Both the position numbers and the translations under genes were made by a program. The notes below the pieces were generated by a model. It was not told the origin of the DNA and made no database searches. It was given only the letters and a program-made list of their open reading frames with translations. A stretch of 64,000 nt of DNA from Bacillus sp. REN3 (lineage in GTDB: Bacteria; Bacillota; Bacilli; Bacillales; Cytobacillaceae), in NCBI RefSeq assembly GCF_017912555.1, contig NZ_JAERSD010000017.1, positions 1 to 64,000 of the forward strand, given 5' to 3'. Below, one piece after another: positions 30,006-38,894 of the stretch; positions within the stretch are counted from its first letter, which is position 1; the number at the start of each line of letters is the position of its first letter.

Positions 30006-31136
30006 TCATCTAAATACATAATTTTGATTTACCAGTGTTTGTCCGATCACGTTTGCCGCGCTTGAATGATCTTTTGCATCGAGGCCGGCTTCCCAGATCA
30101 TCATCCCGCCAAGCTGCTGGTCGATTGCCAGCGTTGTTTTCTTTTTTAGAGTTGAATGGCCATTATAATGATAGGTCATTCCGTTAAGGGTTACCGAGTC
30201 CTTAACGATATTCCCGGGATTGTTTTTCATCAGCGCTTCGTATGATACTTGTTTTGCACCCGGGTCTTCAGGCTGTCCATATAACGGCACCCCCAGGATA
30301 AGCTTTTCACGTGAATACCCATGTCGATCAAAAAGACGAGTCCAATAGTTAATGATATTTTGGGAATAAGAGATCGTTGAAAGGTTGGCAGCATTGTATC
30401 CGCCATCCCACTGTCCATCATAAGCCATTAAATGGACTCGCTCAAAATATTCGAACATGCCAGGTTCAAAGACAACCGAATCGTTCTCCATCCCGCTGAT
30501 ACTATTGATCTTAGCATTTACAGCAATGGATAATTCCTTCCCGGCGGGCCGCAGCATGACACTGAGATCTCTTACAAAAGCAGCCAAATGGGCTGCATCT
30601 TCTTTTGTCCGCGGATGCTCGAAATCAATATCAATGCCGTCAAGTTTTTCTTTCCTTACCAACATTGTCAATTCGGATGCCAATCTTTTCCTGCTGCCAG
30701 GGCTGGAAATCGCCTTTTTAAAGTAGGGGTAGGACTCGCCTCCATGAATATGGTACCAGCCCCCGACTGCTAGGATAACCTTCGTGCCTTGCTGATTTGC
30801 CTCAGAAACGATTTTCCGGAGGTGTTCGAGGGCACGATCCCCATTTAGCAGCACGTCTCCATCAGCGGTTGGATGGGCAAATGAGAAAATGATATGAGTG
30901 TAGTAAGCCATGTTAATTTTTTCAGGGTCCCGAAAGTCCTGTACATATCCAGCCAGGATTTTTGGGTTTGCACTCTTTGTTTTGGGAACAGACTTCTTTC
31001 CTGCACCTTTTTGTGATTTAGGAACGACAGTATCAGTAGATGTATTTACGGAATCATGTACGCGGTCGTATACAGCCATAGAACCGCCAATCAGGACCAA
31101 GATAGCCGCAGCAATGAAGAATGAACGTTTTTTCAT
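30006..31136 (-). CDS. Exported glycoside hydrolase family 18 protein
   Basis: A 376-residue protein with an N-terminal basic-hydrophobic signal/anchor (KKRSFFIAAAILVLIGGSM), a Lys/Ser-rich linker (residues 25-60), and a GH18 barrel. The catalytic DGIDIDFEHP (DxxDxDxE) is near residues 164-173, VILAVGGWY near 115, the MAYDGQWDGG block near 235, and the terminal GGMMIWEAGLDAKD strand. It likely cleaves chitin or peptidoglycan-type beta-1,4 linkages outside the cell; the exact substrate is unknown. ATG 31136 with GGGAGGAC upstream is preferred to the longer frame starting at 31163. Confidence 0.9.
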   Translation of the reverse strand: MKKRSFFIAAAILVLIGGSMAVYDRVHDSVNTSTDTVVPKSQKGAGKKSVPKTKSANPKILAGYVQDFRDPEKINMAYYTHIIFSFAHPTADGDVLLNGDRALEHLRKIVSEANQQGTKVILAVGGWYHIHGGESYPYFKKAISSPGSRKRLASELTMLVRKEKLDGIDIDFEHPRTKEDAAHLAAFVRDLSVMLRPAGKELSIAVNAKINSISGMENDSVVFEPGMFEYFERVHLMAYDGQWDGGYNAANLSTISYSQNIINYWTRLFDRHGYSREKLILGVPLYGQPEDPGAKQVSYEALMKNNPGNIVKDSVTLNGMTYHYNGHSTLKKKTTLAIDQQLGGMMIWEAGLDAKDHSSAANVIGQTLVNQNYVFR

Positions 31137-31292
31137 GAACTGTCCTCCCAAAAAAATCATCAATCATAGGAAATTGTAACAGATATACTCCGTCCAATTT
31201 CATGGAAATATCAGGATTGGCTGCTTTGACCAGGATTAATTCAGATGGATCCGGGAATAAAGGAAATAGTATAGAAGATAGGAGCCTGTATG

Positions 31293-32087
31293 ATGGAATC
31301 AAAAGTGCTAACAATAAATAATGCAGATATTTCCTATTACGATATAGGAAAAGGAAAACCGATTGTTTTGCTTCACGGATTTGCGGGCAGCAAAAAATAT
31401 TGGGAAAAAGTCGCGCCTGACCTGGCCTCTGATTACGGGGTAATTATTCCTGATCTGCCTGGACATGGCGAATCGGGAATGTCAGGTGAGCGGAGTTCTA
31501 TAGAAGATATGGCCGTGGTCATGAAAGAGTTCCTTGAGGGGTTATCAGTTGATCAAGTGACGATGTTCGGACATTCGATGGGAGGGTATATTACCCTGGC
31601 CTTCACTGAAATGTATCCTGAAAAGTTGAGTGGTTTTTCCCTTGTTCACTCAACTACGCTTCCAGATTCAGATGAAGCGAAGGAAGGCAGGGACTCCAAT
31701 GCCAAAAAAGTTCTTGAGGATGGTTTCTATGAAATTATGGCCGGGTTGTCAAAAAAGCTCTTTTCTCCTGACAACTATGAGAAAAACGCTGAAGATATTA
31801 AAAGAATGGTGGATATCGGGATATCCACCTCCGATAAGGGTGTTATAAATGCATTGCTGTCGATGAAAGAGCGGCCAGACAGGACGCAAGTGCTTGAAAG
31901 GACCGACCTGCCTGTGCTTGTGATAACGGGTGATAAAGATCAAATCATTCCAGCAGAGAAAGCCTTTTGGTCCGACAGGCCTCAAATCAGGCGGGAATCG
32001 ATCGATGGCGCTGGACACATGAGCATGATTGAACAGCCAAAAGAACTGGTAAGGATCATGAAAGATTTTCTTGATGAACTTCATTGA
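31293..32087 (+). CDS. Alpha/beta hydrolase
   Basis: A 264-residue hydrolase of the alpha/beta fold. The oxyanion motif HGFAGSKKYW is near 28-37, the nucleophile Ser95 is in GHSMGGY, the acid is likely the Asp in GDKDQIIP (near 213), and His is in GAGHMSMIEQP (near 240). It probably acts on a small ester, lactone or C-C bond substrate. AGGAG at 31280-31284 fits ATG 31293 better than ATG 31290. It stands alone and is followed by a terminator. Confidence 0.9.
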   Translation: MESKVLTINNADISYYDIGKGKPIVLLHGFAGSKKYWEKVAPDLASDYGVIIPDLPGHGESGMSGERSSIEDMAVVMKEFLEGLSVDQVTMFGHSMGGYITLAFTEMYPEKLSGFSLVHSTTLPDSDEAKEGRDSNAKKVLEDGFYEIMAGLSKKLFSPDNYEKNAEDIKRMVDIGISTSDKGVINALLSMKERPDRTQVLERTDLPVLVITGDKDQIIPAEKAFWSDRPQIRRESIDGAGHMSMIEQPKELVRIMKDFLDELH

Positions 32088-32094
32088 TAATGGC

Positions 32095-32120
32095 ACCTGC
32101 CCATAAAAAGGGCAGGTTTC
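32095..32120 (+). terminator. Intrinsic terminator
   Basis: ACCTGCCC (32095-32102) pairs with GGGCAGGT (32110-32117), loop ATAAAAA, then TTCATT. Confidence 0.75.
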
Positions 32121-32175
32121 ATTGTGTGAAAGGCAAAATCATCCGCAAAACATGACTAAGGAAAGGATTTTCTGA

Positions 32176-32463
32176 ATGGTTAAGGAAATGATTCTAAATG
32201 GATACAGCATACAATTAACTCAATACAAAGAAAGGCTTGAAGAAGGCTTGCATAAGGTATCAATCAAGTTCAATGTGACGAGTGAGGAGTATTATCCAAT
32301 CACTACACTGCTATATCAAGATGAAATGCTTGTAGAGATTCCTGAAACCGGATTGGAGTTTACCGGAAAAATAACAGAGTATTCCACATCGGTCACCAAC
32401 CTTTATCAAGAAGGCCAAACTGGCCAATTTAGCGTCACATTTATGGAAGCAAGGGATCAATAG
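32176..32463 (+). CDS. DUF3219 (YkvR-like) small protein
   Basis: A 95-residue protein matching my recollection of B. subtilis YkvR: EEYYPITTLLYQDEMLVEIP and TGKITEYSTSVTNLY are the conserved parts. It is beta-rich and soluble, with unknown function. Its TAG stop abuts the ATG of the following monooxygenase, so the two are translationally coupled. Confidence 0.72.
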   Translation: MVKEMILNGYSIQLTQYKERLEEGLHKVSIKFNVTSEEYYPITTLLYQDEMLVEIPETGLEFTGKITEYSTSVTNLYQEGQTGQFSVTFMEARDQ

Positions 32464-33459
32464 ATGAAGCTTAGTATTCTTGACCAAGCCCCTATTTCTG
32501 CGGACCAGACGGCCAAGGAAGCTCTTGAAGCGTCTGTGAAGCTTGCCCAGGCAGCTGAAGATGTTGGGTATGAGCGTTATTGGATCGCTGAGCACCATGA
32601 TATTCCAGGCCTTGCTTGCCCTGCTCCTGAGGTTATGCTTGGTTACATAGGAGCACAGACACGACAGATCCGAATTGGCTCTGGCGCTGTCCTTTTGCCT
32701 CACTATAAACCATTCAAAGTGGCAGAAGTTTTCAATATGCTGGCCACGCTGTTTCCTGGAAGGATCGATATGGGAATCGGCAGAGCTCCAGGCGGATCGG
32801 CGGAAGTAACCAATGCGCTATCGGACAGTTTCCTGCAACGTGTATGGAAGATGCCTGAATTGCTGAAGGAATTGCTCCATTTTATCAACAATGATTTTCC
32901 CGATGATCACGATTTTTCCAGTGTGTGTGCTTCTCCACTTCCAGAAATCAAACCGCAACCATGGCTCCTTGGTACCAGCGAAAAAAGCGCCCTCCTGGCT
33001 GCCGAGCTTGGAATGGCCTACGCTTTTGGCCATTTCATGAGCGATAAGGATGCAGGCAGGATTTTACAATCTTACTATGATACATTCCATTCACGGGGAC
33101 AATCTTCCAGGCCACAGTCGATAGTAACGGTAAATGCATATTGCGCGGAGACAACTGAGAAAGCGGAGGAAATTGCCCTGAGTTCTCTGATTTGGTCGCT
33201 GCAAAAAGAGAATGGAGAAGCAAATTCCGGTGTTCCTTCCATTGAAGAGGCAAAAGCCTATCCGCTGAACGAGTCTGTTAAAGATACGATTGAAAAAATG
33301 AAAAGGAAAATGATTATCGGCAATCCTGCGCAAGTCAAAGAGAAACTTATCGGTCTTCAGGAACAATATAAGGCAGATGAAATCATGATAGTGACTACAA
33401 CACATAGCCTAGAGGACAGGATCCATTCTTACAAACTGATAGGACAAGAATTATTATGA
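32464..33459 (+). CDS. LLM-class flavin-dependent monooxygenase (luciferase-like)
   Basis: A 331-residue luciferase-like barrel protein: LSILDQAPI at the N-terminus, RYWIAEHHDIPGLACPAPEV near 38-57, IGSGAVLLPHYKPFK near 74, and RIDMGIGRAPGGSAEV near 101. It needs reduced flavin supplied by a reductase not present here. AAGGGAT inside the end of the DUF3219 gene serves as its ribosome site. No substrate can be assigned. Confidence 0.88.
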   Translation: MKLSILDQAPISADQTAKEALEASVKLAQAAEDVGYERYWIAEHHDIPGLACPAPEVMLGYIGAQTRQIRIGSGAVLLPHYKPFKVAEVFNMLATLFPGRIDMGIGRAPGGSAEVTNALSDSFLQRVWKMPELLKELLHFINNDFPDDHDFSSVCASPLPEIKPQPWLLGTSEKSALLAAELGMAYAFGHFMSDKDAGRILQSYYDTFHSRGQSSRPQSIVTVNAYCAETTEKAEEIALSSLIWSLQKENGEANSGVPSIEEAKAYPLNESVKDTIEKMKRKMIIGNPAQVKEKLIGLQEQYKADEIMIVTTTHSLEDRIHSYKLIGQELL

Positions 33460-33556
33460 ATCATGAATGGCTAGATCTATGTTTCTTCAAATTGTATCCA
33501 GAGTTGGCACTAATGTGGTTTGCCATGCCTTGCATCGGTCTTCAATAAGTACCCTC

Positions 33557-33584
33557 TTAACAAATCGCTCTTTTGAGGTATAAT
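33557..33584 (+). promoter_or_regulatory. Sigma-A promoter upstream of the YebC-family gene
   Basis: TTAACA (33557-33562), a 16-bp spacer and TATAAT (33579-33584), about 97 bp before the start codon. Confidence 0.55.
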
Positions 33585-33680
33585 ATTATCTGTGAATCCT
33601 TGCAGCCCAACGTTTAGCAAGGATGTAATTCTCAGCCAAGCGCTGCAGATACCGATACAAGTTGAAAGAGAGTGGGATAT

Positions 33681-34400
33681 ATGGGTCGAAAATGGAATAA
33701 CATCAAGGAGAAGAAAGCGTCAAAGGATGCAAATACAAGCCGGGTTTATTCAAAGTTCGCACTGGAAATTTATGTTGCCGCTAGACAGGGGGAACCAAAC
33801 CCTGAATCAAACCAGGCATTGAAATTTGTCCTTGAACGCGCCAAGACATACAATGTACCAAGGGTGATCATTGATCGTGCCATTGAGAAGGCAAAAGGCG
33901 GAGCCGAGGAGAATTACGATGAACTCCGTTATGAAGGGTTTGGCCCAAGCGGGTCGATGATCATTGTTGACGCCTTGACGAACAACGTCAATCGTACCGC
34001 CTCGAATGTGCGGGCAGCTTTTGGCAAAAATGGCGGGAACATGGGGGTTAGCGGATCTGTATCTTATATGTTCGATGCCACTGCAGTCATTGGTTTTGAA
34101 GGAAAAACGGCTGAAGACGCGCTCGAAGTCCTTATGGAAGCAGATGTGGATGCAAGGGATATCATGGAAGAAGGTGATTCAGTCATTGTCTATGGAGAAC
34201 CTGAGCAATTCCATGCCATCCATGAGGCTTTCAAGAATGCAGGAATTAATGATTTTACCGTTGCCGAGCTGACAATGCTTGCTCAAAACGATATTAGCCT
34301 AGACCCAGAGGCCCAGGCTCATTTCGAGAAATTGATTGATGCCCTGGAAGATTTAGAAGATGTCCAGCAAGTTTACCATAATGTTGACTTAGGAGAATAA
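33681..34400 (+). CDS. YebC/PmpR (TACO1) family protein, YeeI-like
   Basis: A 239-residue protein of the YebC/TACO1 family. It starts with [17 protein letters not shown] and contains [20 protein letters not shown] and [19 protein letters not shown], the family core. Members have been described as DNA-binding regulators and, more recently, as ribosome-associated factors that relieve stalling; which applies here is unknown. ATG 33681 is chosen over GTG 33672 by family length and the AGAGAGTGGG site. Monocistronic with its own promoter and terminator. Confidence 0.92.
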   Translation: MGRKWNNIKEKKASKDANTSRVYSKFALEIYVAARQGEPNPESNQALKFVLERAKTYNVPRVIIDRAIEKAKGGAEENYDELRYEGFGPSGSMIIVDALTNNVNRTASNVRAAFGKNGGNMGVSGSVSYMFDATAVIGFEGKTAEDALEVLMEADVDARDIMEEGDSVIVYGEPEQFHAIHEAFKNAGINDFTVAELTMLAQNDISLDPEAQAHFEKLIDALEDLEDVQQVYHNVDLGE

Positions 34401-34411
34401 AGTTCTCTCAC

Positions 34412-34439
34412 CCCATTCATTTGATTGAATGGGTTTTTT
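34412..34439 (+). terminator. Intrinsic terminator after the YebC-family gene
   Basis: CCCATTCA (34412-34419) pairs with TGAATGGG (34426-34433), then TTTTTT. Confidence 0.85.
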
Positions 34440-34859
34440 GTTTAATCCGTTTTCCTATGGGAAATCTATTTGTATAAGATCATTGGATGCAATTAGGATG
34501 AAAATTATTTCGCTAAATGCATCAATGCCGAAATAAAAAGACAAACTCAATTGAACATACAAAATACCAAAAGAGAAGCCGAAAAGAAATCGGCGAATGC
34601 CTAAGAGAAATGGATTATGAATGGGATATCGAAAGAGCTTTGGAACTCAATTTCGCTACATTCGTTGCGGGAACGACGCTGAACCAGACAAATGCATAAA
34701 CTGTTACATGTAAAAATAGCAACAGCCACAAGTTCCGGTAGAAATTCCTGGCACAAAAACGAACACAAAGCTGCTTTTTGCTTTCGGGGGTATAGTCCCT
34801 TGAATCCGTGCATTGAAGCTAAAGTGACTGATTAGAAAGATCAAATATGGGTGGTATTG
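34440..34859. other. Gap before the MscS gene with a doubtful small reading frame
   Basis: A reading frame of 60 codons (34517-34699) has no ribosome site. Its last 29 codons, starting at ATG 34612 (MDYEWDIERALELNFATFVA), look protein-like and might be the N-terminal part of a small membrane protein that has decayed. Otherwise I see nothing in this stretch. Confidence 0.25.
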
Positions 34860-35909
34860 ATGACAGGTATTTCAATGAACGAAGAAATGATCGCAATGGT
34901 TCGCTTCCTGATAACGCTGGTAGCGATTCTTGTGGGGAGTATATTGCTGAAAAAGGCAGCGGGCCGCTTTGCTGCCGGCCGGCCTGTACTGCGGAATAAA
35001 TCCCTGCCAGCCTTTCATTCATTAATGAATTGGATTACACTTTACGCAGTTGTCTTATTGTTTTTGTTTTCATTTGTCGATTCGAAATGGCTCGATTACA
35101 CGATATATTCTGATGGAGACTTGGATGTAACTCCATTTCTGGTTACTTTTGTTTTTATGATCGTATCTCTTGCCCACAAGGTGATCAAACTTTTTACTAA
35201 ATATATTTTATCGGAAGTTTATGAGAATTATGGAGTGGATAAGGGACTCGGATATACCTTGAACCAGGTAATCTACTATACGGTCATGATCATCGCGTTT
35301 ATCGTTGGTTTCAATTATCTCGGGATCAATTTGACCGCATTAGGTGCATTATTTGGCGTCCTTGGCATCGGGATAGGCTTTGGAATGAGGAATGTTGCCG
35401 GCAACTTTGTATCCGGCATCATCATTTTGTTTGAGCGGCCGATCGAAGTAGGAGAAGTGATCCAAATCGATGACAAAATCGGACGGGTTGAAAAAATCCG
35501 TCTGCGCTCAACCGTGATTCGAACTGCAAAAGAAGGGACCTTGATTGTTCCGAACCAATATTTCATCGAACAAATCATCAAAAACAGGACCAGTGCCAAA
35601 ATGATGGCACAGGTCCATGTCAGTGTTGCCTATGGGACGGATAGCGAAATGGTACAGGGGCTATTGGAGGATGCTGTCACAAGGATAAAGGAGAAAGAAG
35701 AAGGGGTTCTAGGCCATCCTGCTCCGGATATAAGGTTTGTGGACTTTAAAAACAAGTCGATGGTTTTCTTGATTGAAATCCCTGTTGCCAATTTTGAAAT
35801 TAAAGAGAAAATCGAGAGCAGGATTAGGCATTTAATATCCAGGGCTTTTGTTGATCATGACATAAAATTGCCTGGATTCGACGTCGAATGGATGGAACGC
35901 AATCGATAG
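34860..35909 (+). CDS. MscS-family mechanosensitive channel
   Basis: A 349-residue membrane protein. Hydrophobic segments near residues 12-30, 55-72, 93-112 and 140-160 precede the pore helix, LGALFGVLGIGIGFGMRNVAGNF (about 165-187, described here by its Gly/Ala pattern). The soluble beta domain follows (FERPIEVGEVIQIDD, then RSTVIRTAKEGTLIVPN). Channels of this family release solutes on hypo-osmotic shock. ATG 34860 sits 6 bp after ATGGGTGG. It converges with a small minus-strand gene. Confidence 0.92.
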   Translation: MTGISMNEEMIAMVRFLITLVAILVGSILLKKAAGRFAAGRPVLRNKSLPAFHSLMNWITLYAVVLLFLFSFVDSKWLDYTIYSDGDLDVTPFLVTFVFMIVSLAHKVIKLFTKYILSEVYENYGVDKGLGYTLNQVIYYTVMIIAFIVGFNYLGINLTALGALFGVLGIGIGFGMRNVAGNFVSGIIILFERPIEVGEVIQIDDKIGRVEKIRLRSTVIRTAKEGTLIVPNQYFIEQIIKNRTSAKMMAQVHVSVAYGTDSEMVQGLLEDAVTRIKEKEEGVLGHPAPDIRFVDFKNKSMVFLIEIPVANFEIKEKIESRIRHLISRAFVDHDIKLPGFDVEWMERNR

Positions 35910-35911
35910 GA

Positions 35912-36172
35912 TTAGAAAAAGCTCGCCTTTCTTAACGGTAGGTATTTCCCGTTAGGCAACTTTTTCACCAAGTCAAACTCGATCAGCTTCTTTAATGATA
36001 GATTGCAATAAGCCGCTGCATCGTACTTATCCCTGCCAACCATGAGTCCAATCTCTGTGGGACCGATACCTGGATAATCATAATCTTTCTTTTTTTTTCT
36101 TGAAAGCTCCCATAAAGCCTGATAAATTTTCTTGTCTTTTTCAGTGAGTTGTTTCTTTTGCTGATTTGCCAT
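35912..36172 (-). CDS. Small winged-helix-like hypothetical protein
   Basis: An 86-residue basic protein. It begins MANQQKKQLTEKDKKIYQAL and contains IGPTEIGLMVGRDKYDAAAY followed by LKKLIEFDLVKKLPNGKY, which looks like a winged helix-turn-helix. ATG 36172 follows GGAGG at good spacing; the longer frame to 36259 runs through promoter-like DNA. It could be a DNA-binding protein; no target is evident. Confidence 0.65.
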   Translation of the reverse strand: MANQQKKQLTEKDKKIYQALWELSRKKKKDYDYPGIGPTEIGLMVGRDKYDAAAYCNLSLKKLIEFDLVKKLPNGKYLPLRKASFF

Positions 36173-36544
36173 GAACATAGCCTCCAGAAAAAAAGGTTGT
36201 ATATTTATTATATACACATAGTGAACAACAGTACTCCGCCTAGAAAATGCTGCTTTCATTCCATTTCAATCATAGAGAGAAAATTTCCCAATGATGGAAG
36301 AAGGGAGGGAAGCGATTAGCCGTTAGAGGCCAACACTTTTATTTCTATTCACGAAATATCGGAGGATAATTTCCCAACGTGTTAGAAAATATAAGTTTCC
36401 TCTTTTGATGGATCAAAGACGACTTTTTACAACAAGGCATGGAATCCAAGAGAGGGAATTTCTTCTGTGGCTCTTCAAATTCTTGTTGCCACATCAGGCA
36501 TTTTCTTACGTGTAAGACTCTACGACGATAATGAGGGGAACACG
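36173..36544. other. Intergenic region, no gene seen
   Basis: A+T-rich DNA between the winged-helix-like gene (which presumably has its promoter here, with TATAAT on the minus strand near 36205) and the terminator at 36547. No coding signal or repeat stands out. Confidence 0.4.
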
Positions 36545-36578
36545 AAAAACGCTGTTGAAGTCAGTTTCAACAGCGTTT
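36542..36578 (-). terminator. Terminator of the SDR-like gene
   Basis: AAACGCTGTTGAA (36547-36559) and TTCAACAGCGTTT (36566-36578) form a perfect 13-bp stem. Read on the minus strand, a T run follows. Confidence 0.85.
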
Positions 36579-36658
36579 CTTGATGGCTGATTTTAAGAGG
36601 TTTCGAGTATCAACTAGACTCGTTATATTTGTGCGCCTTTAAAACTTTGGTTTTACAT

Positions 36659-37303
36659 CTACAATTTTTTTAGTGCTTCAGCAATCGGGCTGTCGCCAGC
36701 AATCAGGTCAAAAGAACGCTGATAAGTGTTTTCTTCCTTCAGGCTTGCGGCAATTGTCCTTGCAACATCCTCACGAGGAATCGATCCTCGCTCCAGATTT
36801 TCTGCCACTGCCACTTTCCCGCTCCCCGGCTCGTTAATCAGCCCTCCTGGCCGTATGATGGTATAGTTAAGGCTGCTTTGGAGAAGCGCTTTATCAGCAT
36901 AGTGCTTCGCGACATAATAAGGTTTGATTTCTTCTGCCCAGTTTTCCCGGTTGTGTGCCTGGAAAGCGCTGACCATGACGAATCGTTTCACCCCAGCTTG
37001 CTCTGCGGCTTCCACCGTTTTTACGGCACCATCGAGGTCGACAAGGAGTGTTTTATCATATCCAGTATGTCCTCCGGAACCTGCCGTGAAGACAATTGCG
37101 TCACAGCCTTTCGCGGCTTTTGCGATTGTGTCGACAGGTCCTTCGAGACTTGCCAACACAGGTTCGATATCTGTCCCTTGATAGGCATCTGCCTGATCAG
37201 GCTGTCTCAGCATCGCCTTTACGCTGAAACCCTGTTCTTCATCAAGCAATTTGATTAGATGTCTCCCTATTTGGCCATTAGCCCCAACTACCAAAACTTT
37301 CAT
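36659..37303 (-). CDS. NAD(P)-binding SDR-like protein (YhfK type)
   Basis: A 214-residue atypical short-chain dehydrogenase. The Rossmann motif VVGANGQIGRHLI (GxxGxxG) is at residues 5-17, with AIVFTAGSGGHTGYDKT near 70-86, RFVMVSAFQAHNRENW near 108-123, and YYVAKHYADKALLQSSLNYTI with the YxxxK pair near 130-150. Such proteins reduce or epimerise small molecules or act as NmrA-like sensors. ATG 37303 follows AAAGGAGAAC. Monocistronic. Confidence 0.88.
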   Translation of the reverse strand: MKVLVVGANGQIGRHLIKLLDEEQGFSVKAMLRQPDQADAYQGTDIEPVLASLEGPVDTIAKAAKGCDAIVFTAGSGGHTGYDKTLLVDLDGAVKTVEAAEQAGVKRFVMVSAFQAHNRENWAEEIKPYYVAKHYADKALLQSSLNYTIIRPGGLINEPGSGKVAVAENLERGSIPREDVARTIAASLKEENTYQRSFDLIAGDSPIAEALKKL

Positions 37304-37578
37304 GAAATGTTCTCCTTTCCTTTTTACATAAGTCCTTTATATATGTACCCTGCCATCATAAATATAAAAGCGTTTTTCCCTGATCGCCGGCAAAGAATCT
37401 TAGCTGACGTGAATTTCATGTAGTTCGGAAAGATTCAAACATTCACTTAGGTGGACCCTTCAAATGGTTGATTGCTGGTATCCTGATTCTGCAGCACGTA
37501 TTTATAAGGATATCGTTTTATCCTTTTTCATTGTAAGATATAGTCGAGTCAAAAAATTTCAAGCAGGCAGGTGGGGGC

Positions 37579-38139
37579 ATGGACCAGAAAGAGAAATGGA
37601 ATCGCAAGCATGCGCAAAGATTGTCTGGAAAAGAAGAGCTAATGCCGAATCCATTGCTTAAGAAACTCGTTAAAAATAAAGGAGAAGGATTGGCTATTGA
37701 TATCGCCTGCGGCCTGGGAGCAAACAGTTTATTCCTTGCAGAGCAAGGCTATGAGGTAACCTCGTTGGATTTATCAGAAGTGGCTATCCGATTTGTAAGG
37801 AAAGAGGCGGAAAGACGATCACTTAGGATACAAGCAAAAGCCATCGACCTGGAAGAACTGGCTCCAATATCGGAGGAAGGAAAGAAGTACAATCTCGCCA
37901 TCATGACAAATTATTTAGACCGCTCGCTCTTCCCAGTGATAAAGGAACTCTTGAACACTGGGGGCTGTTTCTTTATGGAAACTTTCTTTATGACCGAGGA
38001 GAGGAGCAGCCAAACAATACCCGATAAGTACAAACTTCGATCCAATGAACTTTTGGAGGTTTTCCAGGAATGGAAGATCCTCTTTTTTGAGAAAAATGTA
38101 CAAAGCGGAAAGCAGGCGATTTTTTGCGAAAAAAAATAG
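37579..38139 (+). CDS. Class I SAM-dependent methyltransferase (TehB-like)
   Basis: A 186-residue methyltransferase. Motif I, AIDIACGLGANSLFLAEQG, is near residues 38-56, with VTSLDLSEVAIRFV following as the acidic beta-2 region, and LNTGGCFFMETFF near residue 125. It resembles tellurite-resistance TehB-type or thiopurine-type small methyltransferases; the substrate is unknown. ATG 37579 follows GGTGGGGGC. The 275 bp upstream (37304-37578) contain no recognised gene. Confidence 0.82.
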   Translation: MDQKEKWNRKHAQRLSGKEELMPNPLLKKLVKNKGEGLAIDIACGLGANSLFLAEQGYEVTSLDLSEVAIRFVRKEAERRSLRIQAKAIDLEELAPISEEGKKYNLAIMTNYLDRSLFPVIKELLNTGGCFFMETFFMTEERSSQTIPDKYKLRSNELLEVFQEWKILFFEKNVQSGKQAIFCEKK

Positions 38140-38184
38140 TTCGATATTGATTTTTTTATTCAGTTCAGGGGTCCTCTTTCCCTA

Positions 38185-38236
38185 CGCGGAACGGGCTCCC
38201 TCATCCTTTTTAAACTTGGAACCCGTTTCTCCCGCG
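38185..38236. repeat. Unexplained long imperfect inverted repeat
   Basis: CGCGGAACGGGCTCC near 38186-38200 pairs imperfectly with GGAACCCGTTTCTCCCGCG near 38218-38236. The G+C-rich arms stand out from the surrounding A+T-rich DNA. No T run follows, so it is not a standard terminator. Confidence 0.4.
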
Positions 38237-38288
38237 CCAAAAGGGGAGTCTTCTTGAAACATCAACCTCTTAAGGGATCCCATATCGT

Positions 38289-38444
38289 TCAGCTGGGGTC
38301 AACCTCATCAAAAGATAACGTCGTGACAAGCGTATACTCTCCTTTTTCAATCTCTTCCTTTGATGCATGGCGGCCAAGTTCTTCCTGGTCATCCATTCCT
38401 GGAGCAATGGTAGGTTCAGCTTCGGTCTTGATTTTTCGATGCAT
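38289..38444 (-). CDS. Small conserved-looking acidic protein (51 aa)
   Basis: ATG 38444 has AAGGAG 9 bp upstream on the minus strand, and the frame runs to 38289, encoding 51 residues (MHRKIKTEAEPTIAPGMDDQ, then EELGRHASKEEIEKGEYT and TTLSFDEVDPS). The strong ribosome site and protein-like composition support a real gene. No family recognised. It is hidden in a longer open frame that begins at 38624 and is not meaningful. Divergent from the YbxH-like gene. Confidence 0.6.
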   Translation of the reverse strand: MHRKIKTEAEPTIAPGMDDQEELGRHASKEEIEKGEYTLVTTLSFDEVDPS

Positions 38445-38549
38445 TTCTGATCTCTCCTTATAGCATTGATAGAAGTAGTTTTTACTGAACATGGGTACTT
38501 TATGAATTAGGCCATTACATAAATAAAAGGCAGTTAAGGAGGGATTAAA

Positions 38550-38741
38550 GTGGGTGCAGTTGAACAAAATGGTTTTGTATTCGAACCAGAATTCAGCGTC
38601 ATTGGACAAAATGGAGCGATCCATGTATTCAAAAACGGAAAGTTTATCGAGGAAATCCAGTTTGTATTTTCAGGAGAATACCCTGAGTTTGATGAAATCC
38701 AGCAGCTGATTGACAACTATTGTGAGCAAAACAGCATATGA
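38550..38741 (+). CDS. YbxH-like (DUF5370) small protein
   Basis: A 63-residue protein (GAVEQNGFVFEPEFSVIGQN, then GAIHVFKNGKFIEEIQF) resembling B. subtilis YbxH as I recall it. GTG 38550 follows AAGGAGGG. Role unknown. Confidence 0.7.
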   Translation: MGAVEQNGFVFEPEFSVIGQNGAIHVFKNGKFIEEIQFVFSGEYPEFDEIQQLIDNYCEQNSI

Positions 38742-38894
38742 TTTAGGTATTGGTCAAGATGGATTGCGATCATCCTTTAAAGGAAGGGGAGTGAATAGAT
38801 TTGGTACGAACGTTTTTTCTTTTGGGCATTCAAACACTCCCCTCCTACATCGCATCCTCCATTCTGATGGGAAAAGTAAAACCATTCAAGCGGC

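Noticed and set aside
22709-33459. The two luciferase-like genes as a tandem duplication
   Set aside because: They are 9 kb apart on opposite strands with clearly different sequences; they share only family motifs.
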